Shown here: positions 34,813-46,524 of the stretch, in pieces
Layout of the letters: every line of letters starts with the position of its first letter
Numbering within the stretch: position 1 is the stretch's first letter
Source: Vitis vinifera
Taxonomy: Eukaryota; Streptophyta; Magnoliopsida; Vitales; Vitaceae
Length of the DNA: 64,000 nucleotides
Assembly (NCBI RefSeq): GCF_030704535.1
Contig: NC_081821.1
Location: 8,943,001 to 9,007,000, forward strand
Direction of reading: 5' to 3'
Program-made: the position numbers and the translations under genes
The notes under the pieces: model-generated
What the model was told of the DNA's origin: nothing
Databases searched by the model: none
What the model saw: only the letters and a program-made list of their open reading frames with translations

Positions 34813-37257
34813 TTAATGCCGTTTTTTTTTCATACAACAGCGATAGCCGAAGAAGAACATATCGTCCACTTGCTTTTGATACTCCGCTTCAAGTTCCTCC
34901 CTCTCTGTAGCAAACTCGCCTTCCAGCTCTTCATTTTGCGCTGATAAGCGTAGCTGCAGATATTTTCTTTGCTTCTTTTCAATTGAAACTTCCGTTCGGA
35001 GGTGCCTCACCTTCCCCCTCAAAAGAGCCACCTCATCCTCCGCCTCATGCAAGCGGGCCTCCATCGATTCCTCCCAGTTCTTTGCCTCAGTTAAATCCAT
35101 CCGGAGGGCCCCATTCTCCCCCCGAGTGGTGGATAAACTGGTTTCGGCCTCCACTAGTCTCAAGCGCAGCTGATCTTCACTATTTTTTCGCTGAGACGTG
35201 AAGGCCTTCATATAATCGGTGGTCCGCAGCAGGTCAGTAAATAGATCGTGTTGTTGAGCCATGCCGCGAAGACCACTCACCAGCTACAAACAAAGCACAC
35301 AAGCAAGAAAAGCGAAATTAGAAGTCATACCACAAACACATCAATATGACAAAAGACAATCAAGAAATATACTATACCGTTTCCACCACTTCGAACATCT
35401 TTGCTGAAGGCATGGCAGTGGTTGAGCCGGGTGGAATCTGTTTCAGCTTCTCTTCCAACTCCGCATAGCTAAAAGAGCCAGCGGAGATGCAAGCCGCATC
35501 ATCAACAGGATCCCCCCCTGATGAGGTGTTAGAGAGTAAATCCTCCTCCGGATCCGGAGCCCCCTCATTTGCAGCCGGATGGGTCTCACCGGGCATACCC
35601 TCATCCGGGGCCACCATCGGGATGGCTGGGGTCTCAGTTGCCGTCTCCGTCTCGCTCCCATCCGGATGGTCATCCTGGACGGAGGAGCAGCAGACTTCGA
35701 GGGTTTCTTGGAAGCGATCTTACAGTCGCCCGATGAGGCCGGACTTTAGGTTCCGCGCTGAACTCATCCTCCTTGAAGTTGGCCTTTTCATCGGAGGAAG
35801 GGCAGGAAGGCTTGGCCCGACTGATGGCAGACTCTGGTTTTCTGCCCCCGTCTCCTCCATAGGTGTCGCCATGAGAGGCGACACATCCGCGCAAACAGCC
35901 TCGACCGCGCCGGCATTCGGATGGGGAGAGCCGGGTGTATTTATTGATGCAGCTTCCTCGGCCAAAATAGCCAAACGGGTAGCCGCTGACAAGGAGGGCC
36001 CTGAATGATTCAGACCCGCGACGTGTCTGGGGCCACTTGAGATAGAGGGAGGAAGAGGATTTTTGGGCTCCTTTATTATTACCTCCGCCTCATAGGTAAT
36101 AGGAGGGATTACAAACTCCTTTGGCGGAATGGGGATTTTCATTGCCTTCCCCTTCTCAGTAACCTTTCCCTTCTTGGTCACCTTCCCCTTCTTCTTCGCT
36201 GGAGCGCCAACCGGAGAAGGTGCGGACCTTTTACCACCCGGTGCCTTCCGCAAGAGCCCTTCTTTTCTTTTATCCTCCCGATCAGTAAGGCGGGCTTTGC
36301 GTGTTTGGGCATCTACCTCCTGCATCGCCGCGTAGAAAGGCAAATCTTGAAGGACAAAATGCTCCCCGGCTACAACTTCTTCAGGCAGCCGCCTAGGGAG
36401 TATGTTCATCACATACGGATGCGGCTCCTTCATGACCGAACGGAGATTCTGCGTAGAAAGCAGCTTTTCGCAACTCCGCTCGGCCGGCGCAATCTCGAAG
36501 AGCCTGTTCAAGCGATCGAACGAGGCCTTCTCCACCCATTCTACCAATTTCCCCCTTTTATTCTGACCTGTACCCAAGAAAGCAAAAGTATGTCAACAAC
36601 CCAACTATATTGACCTAAACTCGCAAGACATGGAAAAACAAAAGATAGTCTAACCATACCAGGGACCTTCAGCGATCGGTTGAGGGCGAAGGGCCTGTCC
36701 GGGTGCGTCCCTAAACCCGCCCATATGCCCCTCACCAGCACATGGCCCTTGGCACCTCCCTTGGTTGAGTCCGACAGGCTGGTCACCAAATGCATGGACG
36801 GCAGGCAAGCGACAAAACTGAAAATATCAGTCTTCAGCTTCTTGATCGAGTAGATAAACAGCACCTCCAGTAGAGTAATGTCCAAATTGAACAACATGCT
36901 CAGGACGCTGCACCCCATCAACACCCGGACCATATTCGGATGCATATACGCCGGGGGAATCTGGGTGAAATGCAGAAATTCCTTGAACAAGGACGGAAGG
37001 GGGAATCGCAGCCCAGCGTTGAACTGCTCCTTGCTAAAACAAATAGCATTGTCTTCAGCATTTCTAGTAGACACGACCTCTCCCTCAGATAATTCAACTG
37101 ATACACCGTTGGGAATACAGAACCGTTCACGGAACTCCTTCACACTCAATTTGTCAACCGATTTTTTGGCATGAGCAGCACCACACGGGACAGGTGAAGT
37201 CACTTCCTGGTTAGCAGACATCTTCTCGTTTCGTAAGACTACATAAAAAGGTGCCAA
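34813..37257 (-). mobile_element. Antisense extra gene of the Tat element
   Basis: Between pol and the 3' LTR, several open stretches run on the opposite strand. The first (near 37221-36660; MSANQEVTSPVPCG) resembles the Pfam family described as putative gypsy-type transposon protein (around LHFTQIPPAYMHPNMVRVLM and FIYSIKKLKTDIFSFV). Later stretches are basic, with Lys/Pro-rich repeats (near 36.1-36.4 kb), and then coiled coil (near 34.8-35.3 kb). Gaps with GT/AG-like borders suggest a spliced transcript. Additional, sometimes antisense, genes are known in Tat-lineage elements; their function is not established. I treat it as part of the fossil. Confidence 0.75.
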
Positions 37258-37592
37258 CAGTTAGAACACCCTCAACAAAACCCTAGAAACCAAAAAAAAC
37301 ACATCAACATTTACACACACAATCACAAACAAGTTGCCCAAAACAAACCAAAAACAAACCAACAAAGGCAAACACAAAGCAAGAAAAAGCCAAGAACGAT
37401 GCACATACCAAGGGTAAATCTGGAAGAAAAGGTTGAACACCGCAAACACAGTCAACAAGTGCGATACAGAAATCACCGGCAGGAAAATTCTAGGGCTTCA
37501 CTCAGGAAAACAAAGCAAAAACACAGAAGGAAGAAGAAGCAGTACTCTCAGGAAAAACGCAGTAGGAAAAGGGCAGCAGAATGCACAGTATG

Positions 37593-37742
37593 CTATTTAT
37601 AGGGAAACAGTCCCTCGGTATACCAAACGATCAGCTACGCTATCATTGAAACGACATGCTGCCTAGGAATACACAGAAACGACGGCTCATCATAAATGAT
37701 CATCTCTCTCTTCACCCTCGTTCACCACGTGGCCCAATGAGC
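37593..37742 (-). promoter_or_regulatory. Candidate promoter of the antisense extra gene
   Basis: On the minus strand a TATAAATAG box lies at 37593-37601, about 370 bp before the first plausible ATG (37221). A palindromic G-box, CCACGTGG, lies further upstream at 37735-37742 with an adjacent ATTGG (inverted CCAAT). The combination looks like a plant core promoter independent of the LTRs. Function is inferred from motifs only. Confidence 0.5.
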
Positions 37743-37818
37743 GCAAAAAAGTAGCCTCAGTTTCAAAAAATCAATTATTTTTAACCCACCCATTTTGCAC
37801 GGGCAAAATGGGCAAGTT

Positions 37819-37829
37819 AAAAAGGGGGG
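37819..37829 (+). other. Polypurine tract
   Basis: AAAAAGGGGGG lies four bases before the 3' LTR start. It is in the position and composition expected of the plus-strand primer of an LTR retrotransposon. Confidence 0.85.
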
Positions 37830-37832
37830 CAT

Positions 37833-38641
37833 TGTAGGGACCCCTCCTCCTGAGAACACGTGCCACACACCTCATGGTGACACGTGGCACGCATTACCAT
37901 CCGGATCATCCCCATCCGGATACACGTGACGCGCCTCTCATATCTGGACCGCCTCAAGGAAGTTCAAACGACACTTATAAACATAAGACATCCGGACGAC
38001 TCCCACCTCATATCTGAACCGCCTCAAGGAAGTTCAAACGACACTTGTAAGCATAGAACATCCGGACGGCTTCCACAAATACATTCGGATGACCAGCATA
38101 AACCATCCGAATATAATTGTCCGGGTCATTGACTAAAGTAAGCAAGTCTTACACGTTATCACAACAGCCTGTCATGACCCACGTTTCGCCACCTGTAGAG
38201 TGAAAGGACAAGATGAAGTGACAACAAGTCACTTCTCACGATCATTTCACATGATCACCTACCACGATATCTGACAGCCGCATCACCTACCACGATCTCT
38301 ATCAAACTGCCCGTAGGGTGATGATGGCCCTGCCACCACCTAGTGTCATCATGACAACACAAAATATCTCCCCACCATTAAAGAAGAACAAAAGCTTCTG
38401 ATACTATATATATCAACCTTCACACAAAGAGGAAGGTAAGCTTGCTATACCTAGTAAAAGGCCAACTGATTTATCTCTCTCTCTAACCATGGCTGACAAA
38501 ACCATCGGAGGGTGCGTCCGGACACCCCGTCCGGACGTCTTTTGCAGGTAGAACGACTGAATCAAGAACCTATATTGGTTGAGATCGTGCGTCCATCCAT
38601 TTGGCAATTACGTGGATCATCAGGGACGCGAGACCTCAACA
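37833..38641 (+). repeat. 3' LTR
   Basis: 809 bp, TGTAGGGACCCC to CCTCAACA, the same length as the 5' LTR with about 27 substitutions and no obvious indel. The 70-bp tandem pair starts at 37939 and 38009. The GGACC target duplication follows directly. Confidence 0.95.
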
Positions 38642-38646
38642 GGACC

Positions 38647-40180
38647 TATTGGTCCCCATTTTAGCTCATCGATGACATGATTTGTGAGGGTTGAATAAAT
38701 TTTAGGTTTATTTATATGCATAAAGACATTTTGATAATTACGCAATGTTACACAAGGGTGGGTGAACAATATCTCTTAATTAGACTAATTAATTAATTGG
38801 ACAACTATGTTGGGTTGATTAATCAATTAGGACCCTTTTTAGGCTAGATTAATTGACCTAATACTTCAATGAGCTTAAGTCACTTAAGCTTAGTGGGGAA
38901 CCCTATTAATACCTCTTTAAGGGTTAGGATTTTCATAGTCTTTTTCCATTTCAAAGAGTTGAGAGAACTTTAGTTTCCACCTTGCCCAACACCCATTGTT
39001 TGGAGTGCCAAGGTTCAAGGTTGAGTCATTGGGTGAAATATTGTAAGTTTATGAGGCTTCCAACAATTTCAAATTTGATCTTCTTCGATTGGATTTGATT
39101 TGGGAACATTTAAATCAAAGGTAATGTTTTTAATGCACAAATCTAGATTCTTTAATTGTTAAAAAGTGTATTTTTGCTTCAATTGTATAAAATCTAAAAG
39201 TCTTAGGAAGTTTTCATGCACCTAACTTGAGGCTGAGAGAGGGAACAAAGATATTTGGATTTCCCTACACTTGCCTTTAAGGAAAATTTATATTGTTAAA
39301 ACTCCTCCATGTAGAAGAACTCTTCATCCTTGTCTATAACCACATTTGGATGATAATAAAGATTAAGGGCATTTGGAAACGATAATTATGTCTTGATCTT
39401 ATAATGTATATATTTATAAGATAAGTATCAATTAATATAAATAAGAGGGAAGTGACCAAAAGAGATTGGTGGGTGTTTAACAAACACTTAATATTTATTA
39501 CCTAATAATTTAAGTTGATGATAAATTAAACTGTTGTTAAGTTGTTAACTTAAAACTTATTTTTTATTTTAAATATTAAGATTTTTTAGTAAAATTAATT
39601 TAATATTTATTATAAATCATCAAATTAACATATTTACTCTCATTAATTATAACTAATATTTATATTTTTACTAATTTTGTGCAACAAATTTATTTATTAA
39701 ATATTTATATTTAAAGTATTGTATATATATAGATATAATAGCTATAAAAATATTCATTATAAAAGATGAATTATGAATATAGAGTCATAATTATAAAATT
39801 TACTTTCACTAAACATGAATAAATAAAACAAAAAATATTTAAAATTAAGAATATATTAACTATTTTAACTTAATACTTAAAAGTTATTTTTTACTTTAAA
39901 TTATGTATTAAGTTATTAAAATTAAGTTTTTAGCTTTTAGTTTCCTTGAATTTCATGCCTTATCTTCGACATGTTCCAATGATACGGCGTGGTTGTGACA
40001 ACAGCATAGGGCCCCATAGCCCAATACTGGCAATAAAATAGAGGCCTCATAAAGGCCCATCGCAGGATCAAACTGGGCTAAGAAACCCAACAATTCCAAA
40101 TAGGTGGGCCAAACCGCAGCCCATCCCCCACAAAATTCCCCAGCGTCGTTGCGTCTTCGTCCTCCGAGGAGTTCTCGTTG
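38647..40180. other. Repeat-like spacer right of the LTR element
   Basis: 38642-39340 appears to continue the older sequence interrupted by the retrotransposon. 39460-39950 is AT-rich with terminal-like GGGTGTTTAACAAACACTTA and internal TTAACTTAATACTTAAAAG motifs, MITE-like in style. No gene is visible. The last 200 bp should contain the promoter and leader of the RS-protein gene. Confidence 0.4.
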
Positions 40181-43100
40181 ATGGAGGAAGAGAAAGCAGC
40201 TGCGTACTACGACGAGCTCACTCGGAAGGGCGAAGGGGCCGCTAGATTTAAACAAGGGCTTGGTTTCAGCTCCCAATCGTCCACATCCACCGCGCCTTCG
40301 AAGACCCGTTCATTTCTCAGCAACTTCGTCAGGGCTTCCAGTCCCACCAAGGCCTCCCAGCTTGAGAAGCAAGCTCAGCTCGAATCCATTCAGAACAAGC
40401 TCAAAAAGAAACCCAAATCATGCGAAGAAAACTCGTCTAAATTTTCCGACAGAAGTGAAAGAGATTCTAGGGTTTCTGACAGGAATGATAAAGTTTCAAG
40501 AGATAGGGATCGCCATTCAAGCCGGCGAAGCCGGAGCCGTGAAAGGAGAAGCCGAAGCAGGGACCGGCGGAGTAGAAGCCGAGACAGGCGGAGTCGTTAT
40601 CGATCTTCTAGTAGGGATAGAAAGAGGAGGAGTAGAGATGGGGATAGGGATAGCGATGGAGATAGACAGAGGAGGAGGAGGGGTGGGTCGGATGAGGTGG
40701 GGGGGCGGCGGAGGGATAGAGGGAGAAGTAGGAGTTCATCTCCGAGGGAGCGAAGATTGGTGAAGGTTGGGAAAGAGAAGAATGGTGGTGTTGACTATGC
40801 GAGGTTGATTGACGGATATGATAAAATGGTATGTTTCTTGAATTCGCTTGGTTTCAATGATGATCTTCGATTAAGCTGAATTTATGTTCATGTTCTTGAT
40901 ATTGCCTTTCCAAACATTTCTTCTGCGCTCGCAGAAGTAGAAAAGCAAAAAAATGTGTTGGGAACTCATTGATGTGAACTAATAAAAATAATAATATCTT
41001 TGAAATTGGGAAATAAATTAACACAAAATGCAACAAGAATTGCTCTCAGTTATTAGCAATATGTTTGAGCTTTGGCTACATGTGTTGCATTAGGTTTGAT
41101 TCTTTGAAGGACCAAAACATTAAACATAACTGTCTCTGAGTTTTGAACTTTAACTTGGGTCAATTTTTTGGTGGAAGTGCTTATAAGTTCTGAACTGAGG
41201 GTAAGCTCTGGGGAAGACCCCCTATTAGCAATTGAAGGCTAATCCATGTTAAGGTCATTGCGTTTGCTTTATGCATCAGTAGACAAAGTTTGGCTTGAAC
41301 ATTTTGACCTTATAAAACCTCACCCTTATATCAGGTTTTTTTTTTTTTTTGATAGGCAAAAGAGCAAAAGATATATTAAAGAGCCAAAAAAGGCTACACC
41401 AAGTACACAGGAAATATACATGTGTGCACCAAATAAAAAAGAAAAAAATGAAAACCCTCCTCTTATTGGCAACCTCACCCTTATATCAGTTATTTGTTTA
41501 GTTTTGATGGACCTAAAACCCATTATCTTGATGCCTCTTAAACCGTAGTAAAGTGTGGGTGTCAGGGTTTTTGGATGCATGGTGCATACATATTCTCTAG
41601 TGTTTGCTGCTTAAGATTGCAATGACATTGCTGGGATCTGCTCCTCAGAAAGTGAGAAAATTCTGTGTTTCAGTGTTCATTCTAGAACCACCTTGAGAAG
41701 CAATTTTTCCCAATTAATAGAAGCCTTGTTCTGTCCCAAATTTTACTGGGCAACATTTCAGTAGTAAACTCAAAGTAAGTTCCATAAACATCCAGGAATC
41801 CAATTGCCTTCGTTGTTTCTAATTAAACTCCTAGCTCTTGCCTTACCCGGGTTGCTCAGCAAACTCTCATCTTTATAAGTTATAACCATTTTGGCTCACA
41901 TTTCTCACTGAGTCTTGCCTCTTCTTGATATAGTGAAATAATTGTATTGAGTCGGTGTTTGATATGCTGATTAAGGTTTATCATGGACTGGATTATGTTA
42001 GTTGTTTTTTTCCTTTTTCTTTGTCTTTTTTTTCTTTACCTTCTACATTCTTGATATTGATTGTGAGATAAATGATAAAGTGGTTTTTTTTCTTGCAAAC
42101 AGACACCTGCAGAAAGAGTCAAAGCCAAGATGAAGCTTCAGCTTTCTGAAACTGGTAACTTGTTTGATGCTGTAGTGCAATTTCTGTTGATTTTCCTCCT
42201 AGTTTTTAAAATGGTTCCCATGATTTTTGCTTTCTTTTTTTATCAATTGCTTGGTTGTGATTTTCTTTGTAATGTGAGATGTTTATCTCACATGAGGTAT
42301 GACAAAAAGGTATCTTTGGGGTTGAAATGTTCTGATATAACAGTCCATATAAGCAAGAGTTTGAGATTGATTCATCTAATTAGCAATGCTGCATGGTGTT
42401 TTTCATAGCATGTTTAATAATGTTTAATTTGCAGCTGAAAAGGATGCAACAAAGGGCATGGGATCAGGATGGGAGCGGTTTGAGTTCAATAAGGATGCCC
42501 CGCTTGATGATGAAGAAATTGAAGGTTAAACCTTTTATCCACATGGATTTTTCTAAAATTTTTCAATAGAGTAACATGTTGGTTATGCTAGTGCTAGGTT
42601 TGTTTTTTCCTTTCTCTTCTAATGGCTGATGAGTGGATCCTGCATTTTTCCTTTTTTGGCTTTTCTTTCAAAAATTTTGAAGTGAAATTAGCTGCTCTTA
42701 TACCCATTCTTGATTTAGTTTGAGCATCCAGTAACTGGAATTTTCCTTGCAATATAATCTTTGGATTCTAATTAAAGTTTTACATTTATTTTTAAAATAT
42801 TATGCATTCTGGTCTTGTTTTTGCTTTGCATTTGAAGTAAAATGCAGATTTTGTGTTGTCTTCAAAAAACTTTGTATCCTTTTGTTTTCCTTTTCTTTCT
42901 TTCTTGTGGTAGGCAGTGAGGTAAAAACATTCCTGAAATCTTTTAACGGTTTGTACAAGTGCCTTAAGTGTTACCTTCTTCATTTTTTGGTTTCTGTATT
43001 TGAGTTAAGTATAAAAGAAAAAGACCTTGATCGACTGTCTCCCACCTGTCCTGTTTAGCTAATTGGCTATCACAAACTTCTTAACTGTATGAATGACATG

Positions 43101-44620
43101 AAACTAGTTGCCACTCTAGAACTCTGTAAGGGTCTGAACAATTATCGTCAGTAATGCTAAAAAATTATTGTAGGTAAATGCTACAGGGTCAAGTTTGAAG
43201 TAAAAACCCTAGCTTTGGGAAACTTTTCTGGTTTCTCTCAAAACTGAATTTTGCTAATGTTTCCAATAAATGAAGTTCTTAATTTTCCAAATGCTTGAAT
43301 GATTCTATATAATTTCATTAAATGGTTTTGCACTGTTTTGTCTTGCCACACATGAACCAAAATGTTTGAATACTCCAAATAAAGGTTTTAATACTCATAA
43401 TGCTTATTTTTTACATAGGTAGCATTATTATTAGCATTAGTATTTATTTATTTGCTATCATCGTTGTCATCATCATCATTTTGCTTTCCCCACCCCACCC
43501 AAATTCCATGTTTACTAATTACTACTACTATTATTTATTTATTTATTATGATCGTCATCTTCATTTTGCTTCCCTCACTCCACCCAAATTCCATGTTTAC
43601 TATTATTTATTTATTTATTGTGATCATCATCATCATCATTTTGCTTTCCCCATGCCACCCAAATTCCATGTAACTTTGTTACTTGTAATTTTCATGACAT
43701 GTGATGGAAAAGAAGCTGATGTGGATTATTATTAGTACTGCTATTTATTTATTTATCATCATCATTCTCATCATTTTGCTTCCCCCCCCACACCCAAATT
43801 TCATATAACTTCTGGTACTTGTAATGTTCATGAAATCTGATGGAAAAGAAGCTGAGGTGGATGGAAGGTTAGCGTAGGAACCATTCACATGGTCATAGGT
43901 CAGGTTGAAGATGCCAACCACCCTTGATTTTTTACTTTGATAATTAACTTTAGTGCATGCTGAGCTTTCTAATTTACTGATTCAATTTGCATTAATTCCA
44001 AGTGTGAAGCAAACTTATCCTTGCTCACATCAGTAGGGGTGTTTCAACATTAGGAATCTTTTTTTTTCTTTTTGGATAAGAACATTAGCAATCTTATTAG
44101 GACAACATGCCCCTGATAAAGCATGTTAATCCAATCTGCAGCTGCCGAAGATGATGCAATGTTAGTTAAGCATGTGGGTCAAAGTTTCCGGTTCTCTGCA
44201 GTGGAGGTATTGCACTTAATCCATTTGTTATTTTCCCTGTCTTACGTGATGAAGTTGGATCTGATAAAAAACAGGCTAATTTTTTCTTGGAAAGACACAG
44301 TTAATTAGTTTCTGATTTAAGTTATGTGACTGTTAAGACAAGAAGGGAGGAACAAATAAAGGCTGCCCACGATGAGGCCATATTTGGAGGATCCACAATT
44401 CCACCATCCAATTTCTCAGACAATGAACCGGAGGTGGAGAATGACACAAAGGAGAGCAATGAAAGTAGCCTTGGTACAAGTCTCATAAGTGAAAAGGTAA
44501 GTAATTTTAGAGAGAGAACACTGGTACAGCATTGCAGGTACTTAATAAGCCCCGAGTTGCATGTTGTAGGTACTTGCCAAGCAACAGGGTTCTTGGCGTG
44601 ATCGTGCTCGTAGGGTGTAG
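40181..44620 (+). CDS. RS-rich nuclear protein, likely splicing-related (6 exons)
   Basis: Exons are 40181-40828, 42103-42154, 42435-42524, 44142-44206, 44338-44496 and 44570-44620. All junctions are GT-AG and in frame, giving 354 residues. Residues 1-85 carry the conserved N-terminus (YYDELTRKGEGAARFKQGLG). About 95-195 is an Arg/Ser/Asp-rich RS domain (SRSRERRSRSRDRRSRSRDR). The C-terminal third is conserved and acidic: AERVKAKMKLQLSE, GMGSGWERFEFNKDAPLDDEE, HVGQSFRFSAVE, REEQIKAAHDEAIFG, then a basic end SWRDRARRV. RS domains mediate protein contacts in the spliceosome. I believe the Arabidopsis counterpart is the RS protein near ARR5 and EDS1 (At3g48120), from memory. The exact function is unassigned. 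Intron 1 carries a LINE fragment and intron 3 a microinsertion and tandem repeats. Confidence 0.88.
41335..41470 (-). mobile_element. 5'-truncated LINE 3' end in RS-gene intron 1
   Basis: On the minus strand the segment ends in GCCTATCAAAAAAAA preceded by GGCTCTTTAATATATCTTTTG, the characteristic 3' end of plant L1 LINEs. It is flanked by a perfect 19-bp target duplication AACCTCACCCTTATATCAG at 41316-41334 and 41471-41489. Only about 136 bp of the element was copied, a strong 5' truncation. It has no coding capacity. Confidence 0.9.
43470..43830 (+). repeat. Four irregular tandem units in RS-gene intron 3
   Basis: A unit with ATCATCATCATTTTGCTTCC, a CCACCCAAATTCCATG core and TATTTATTTATTTAT recurs with core positions near 43477, 43564, 43640 and 43774. 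The spacing varies (about 87, 76 and 134 bp). It looks like a degenerate minisatellite grown by slippage from CAT and ATTT microsatellites. Confidence 0.8.
44061..44080 (-). mobile_element. 20-bp retroposon tail insertion
   Basis: A T-rich tract ending TTTTTGGATAAG (minus: CTTATCCAAAAA plus poly-A-like tail) is flanked by 15-bp repeats AACATTAGGAATCTT (44046-44060) and AACATTAGCAATCTT (44081-44095), one mismatch. This is the signature of target-primed integration in which only the tail of a LINE or SINE was copied. Confidence 0.65.
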
Positions 44621-46524
44621 GATCAACAAGTGGATGTGAAGAACTGGTAAGCCTGGGAAAAGAATCAGTCATTCATGACTACAAGTAGCAAATGATTGTG
44701 GGGGGAATTCTTTTCTGAGCAAACGAGGATTCAGTGTTAAAGCCAAAAAGGGAAGCTTTGATCTCCTCAGGAACCAGCCCAGAACCAAGAACTTCCCTGG
44801 CAATTGCTGTTAATGCAAGCATCTGGCAGATGCCAATGAGTGAAGTCCAGATTGTAATCAGCCATCTTGGTGGTTACACTTCTATATTTAATCATCAGGA
44901 TTTGGAGTCTGAAATAATGTAGGTACATCCATTTTAGGTCTCTCTCCATATGCTAATTGAGAATTTAACATGGAATTAGAGCTTTGCTTTGCCGGAGTTC
45001 AAATCTTATCTTATTTATTTCCTCTGTTGAATGCCATATCACATGTCTCCCAGAATGCTATGAAGTTGGGTGATGTAAGTGTATGTGTGGGAGTGATTTT
45101 GTGAACGTTGGAGGTGCTTCCTGACTTGGTTGGGAGTACTTCTAAGATGTTGTTTGGGTGCAATTCCAAGATGGATAGAAGCATTTTCTAACTAGTTTGA
45201 GAGTGATTTTAGGAGGATAAAAAGTGCTTTTTCTAGAAGCATTTCTATTGTAAAAAATGACATGACTTGAAAAATTACTTGTAAAAATTTAGAAAATCAT
45301 TTAGGCTTTTTTTAATATAAATTTTATTTTTTCATTAAAAGTAGAAATTTTTACATAAAAATTTAAAATACTTTGAAAAAAAATGGATTTAGTGGGTGTT
45401 TGGCAAATCACTCTGAAAAATATAAATTAAATAAACAAACAAGTAATAAAATAAATAAAGAAACACTAATTCAATAACGAGTTCAATATACAAGCATATA
45501 CAAATTTGAAATTTATGCATAATGCAAATAGAAATAGAATGAAAATGAACAAAGCAAAACAATCCCAAACGGCCTCAAGGCAAAGAAAAGCAAAAAAAAT
45601 TAAATAAATAAAAAATAAAAAATAAAAAGAAAAGAAAAGAAGAAAGTAAAAATAAATCAAATAAGTAAATAATAAACATAAATAAAAATAAAATAAAAGA
45701 GAGAGAGAAAAGGCTTGGGAGTTGGGACACATTTTGGGGGTTTACCCGAGACAAAGCGATAAAAAATATAATATGTTTGTATTTATTTTTCAAATTAATA
45801 ATATCTTTTTAGAAATAAAAATCCAGATTTTCATTGGTGTCACGTTATATAAAAGGTTATTCTCTTGTACAAAAATGGAAATTTAATTTTTGAAATTCAA
45901 CCTTTCTTTTTTTTTCTTGTCTTATTTGGACAAAAATACTTTTATTAATTTTCTTTTATAAAAATAATATTTTTTTCAAAAACCCACATATCAATATTTG
46001 AAACAAAAAATGGTATTTATATTAAAAATATATTATTTTTCAAGTAAAATAGTGAAAATTGTTAAATTCATAAATTGGAGATCATTTCATCTCTTTTAAT
46101 TAATTAATTTTTATATAAATAGTAATTTTCCAAATTCATCCACACCGTTATCAATATATAGAAAAATTTTATAATTATAATTATAATTAATAAATAAATA
46201 AATAAGCTTACAGACTAGTACAAATCTAGAAACCAAGACGAGTGGGTCCGCTATTCACAAGAATCAGACGGTGGAAATGCTTCAAAAAATAAATAAAGCA
46301 AAAAAAAAAAAAAACAAAGGAAAATGAAATTAATTTGGAACTCAACAGTCAATAGTAAGTAAGTGCAAAAAAAAAAAAAAAAAGAAAGAAAGAAAGAAAG
46401 AAAAAGTCAATAAAATAAAATAAGTAAAATAAAAGCAACCCTAGTCAAGACTCAAGAATCAAAGATAATTCTTTCATTGGTAGCCTGCTTTTGGACTTCA
46501 TCTCTCTCTCAAAGCGAATCTCCG
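44621..46524. other. Spacer between RS gene and B12D gene
   Basis: 45060-45420 contains GTGCTTTTTCTAGAAGCATTTCT and GGGTGTTTGGCAAATCACT motifs typical of short MITE-like eudicot repeats. 45440-45720 and 46290-46410 are A-rich with AAAT and GAAA microsatellite tracts. A TATATAAATAG lies near 46112-46122 but is about 400 bp from the B12D start codon. No gene is visible. Confidence 0.45.

Larger units (their letters stand above)
28205..38641 (+). mobile_element. Ty3/gypsy LTR retrotransposon, Tat lineage, full length but broken
   Basis: A 10.4-kb element bounded by 809-bp LTRs starting TG and ending CA. It is flanked by the 5-bp target duplication GGACC at 28200-28204 and 38642-38646. Parts in order: 5' LTR, primer binding site, gag, protease, reverse transcriptase, RNase H, a second RNase H, integrase, an antisense extra gene, polypurine tract and 3' LTR. 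The second RNase H before integrase is the hallmark of the Tat/Ogre/Retand lineage. By hand I count about 27 differences between the LTRs (about 3.3%), mostly transitions. At a commonly used plant rate of about 1.3e-8 per site per year this gives roughly 1.3 million years. The coding part is broken in a small number of places (about three or four), so this copy is a fossil. Confidence 0.96.

Noticed and set aside
40260-40763. 167-residue Gly/Arg-rich frame overlapping the RS-gene exon 1
   Set aside because: Shifted-frame shadow of the RS domain; exon 1 of the RS protein has conserved flanks and in-frame splicing.
45466-45793. Phe/Leu-rich minus-strand frames that mimic membrane proteins
   Set aside because: Produced by A-rich microsatellite DNA on the plus strand; no conservation signal.
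46112-46122. TATATAAATAG as B12D TATA box
   Set aside because: About 400 bp from the start codon in AT-rich DNA where such strings arise by chance; not supported as the core promoter.
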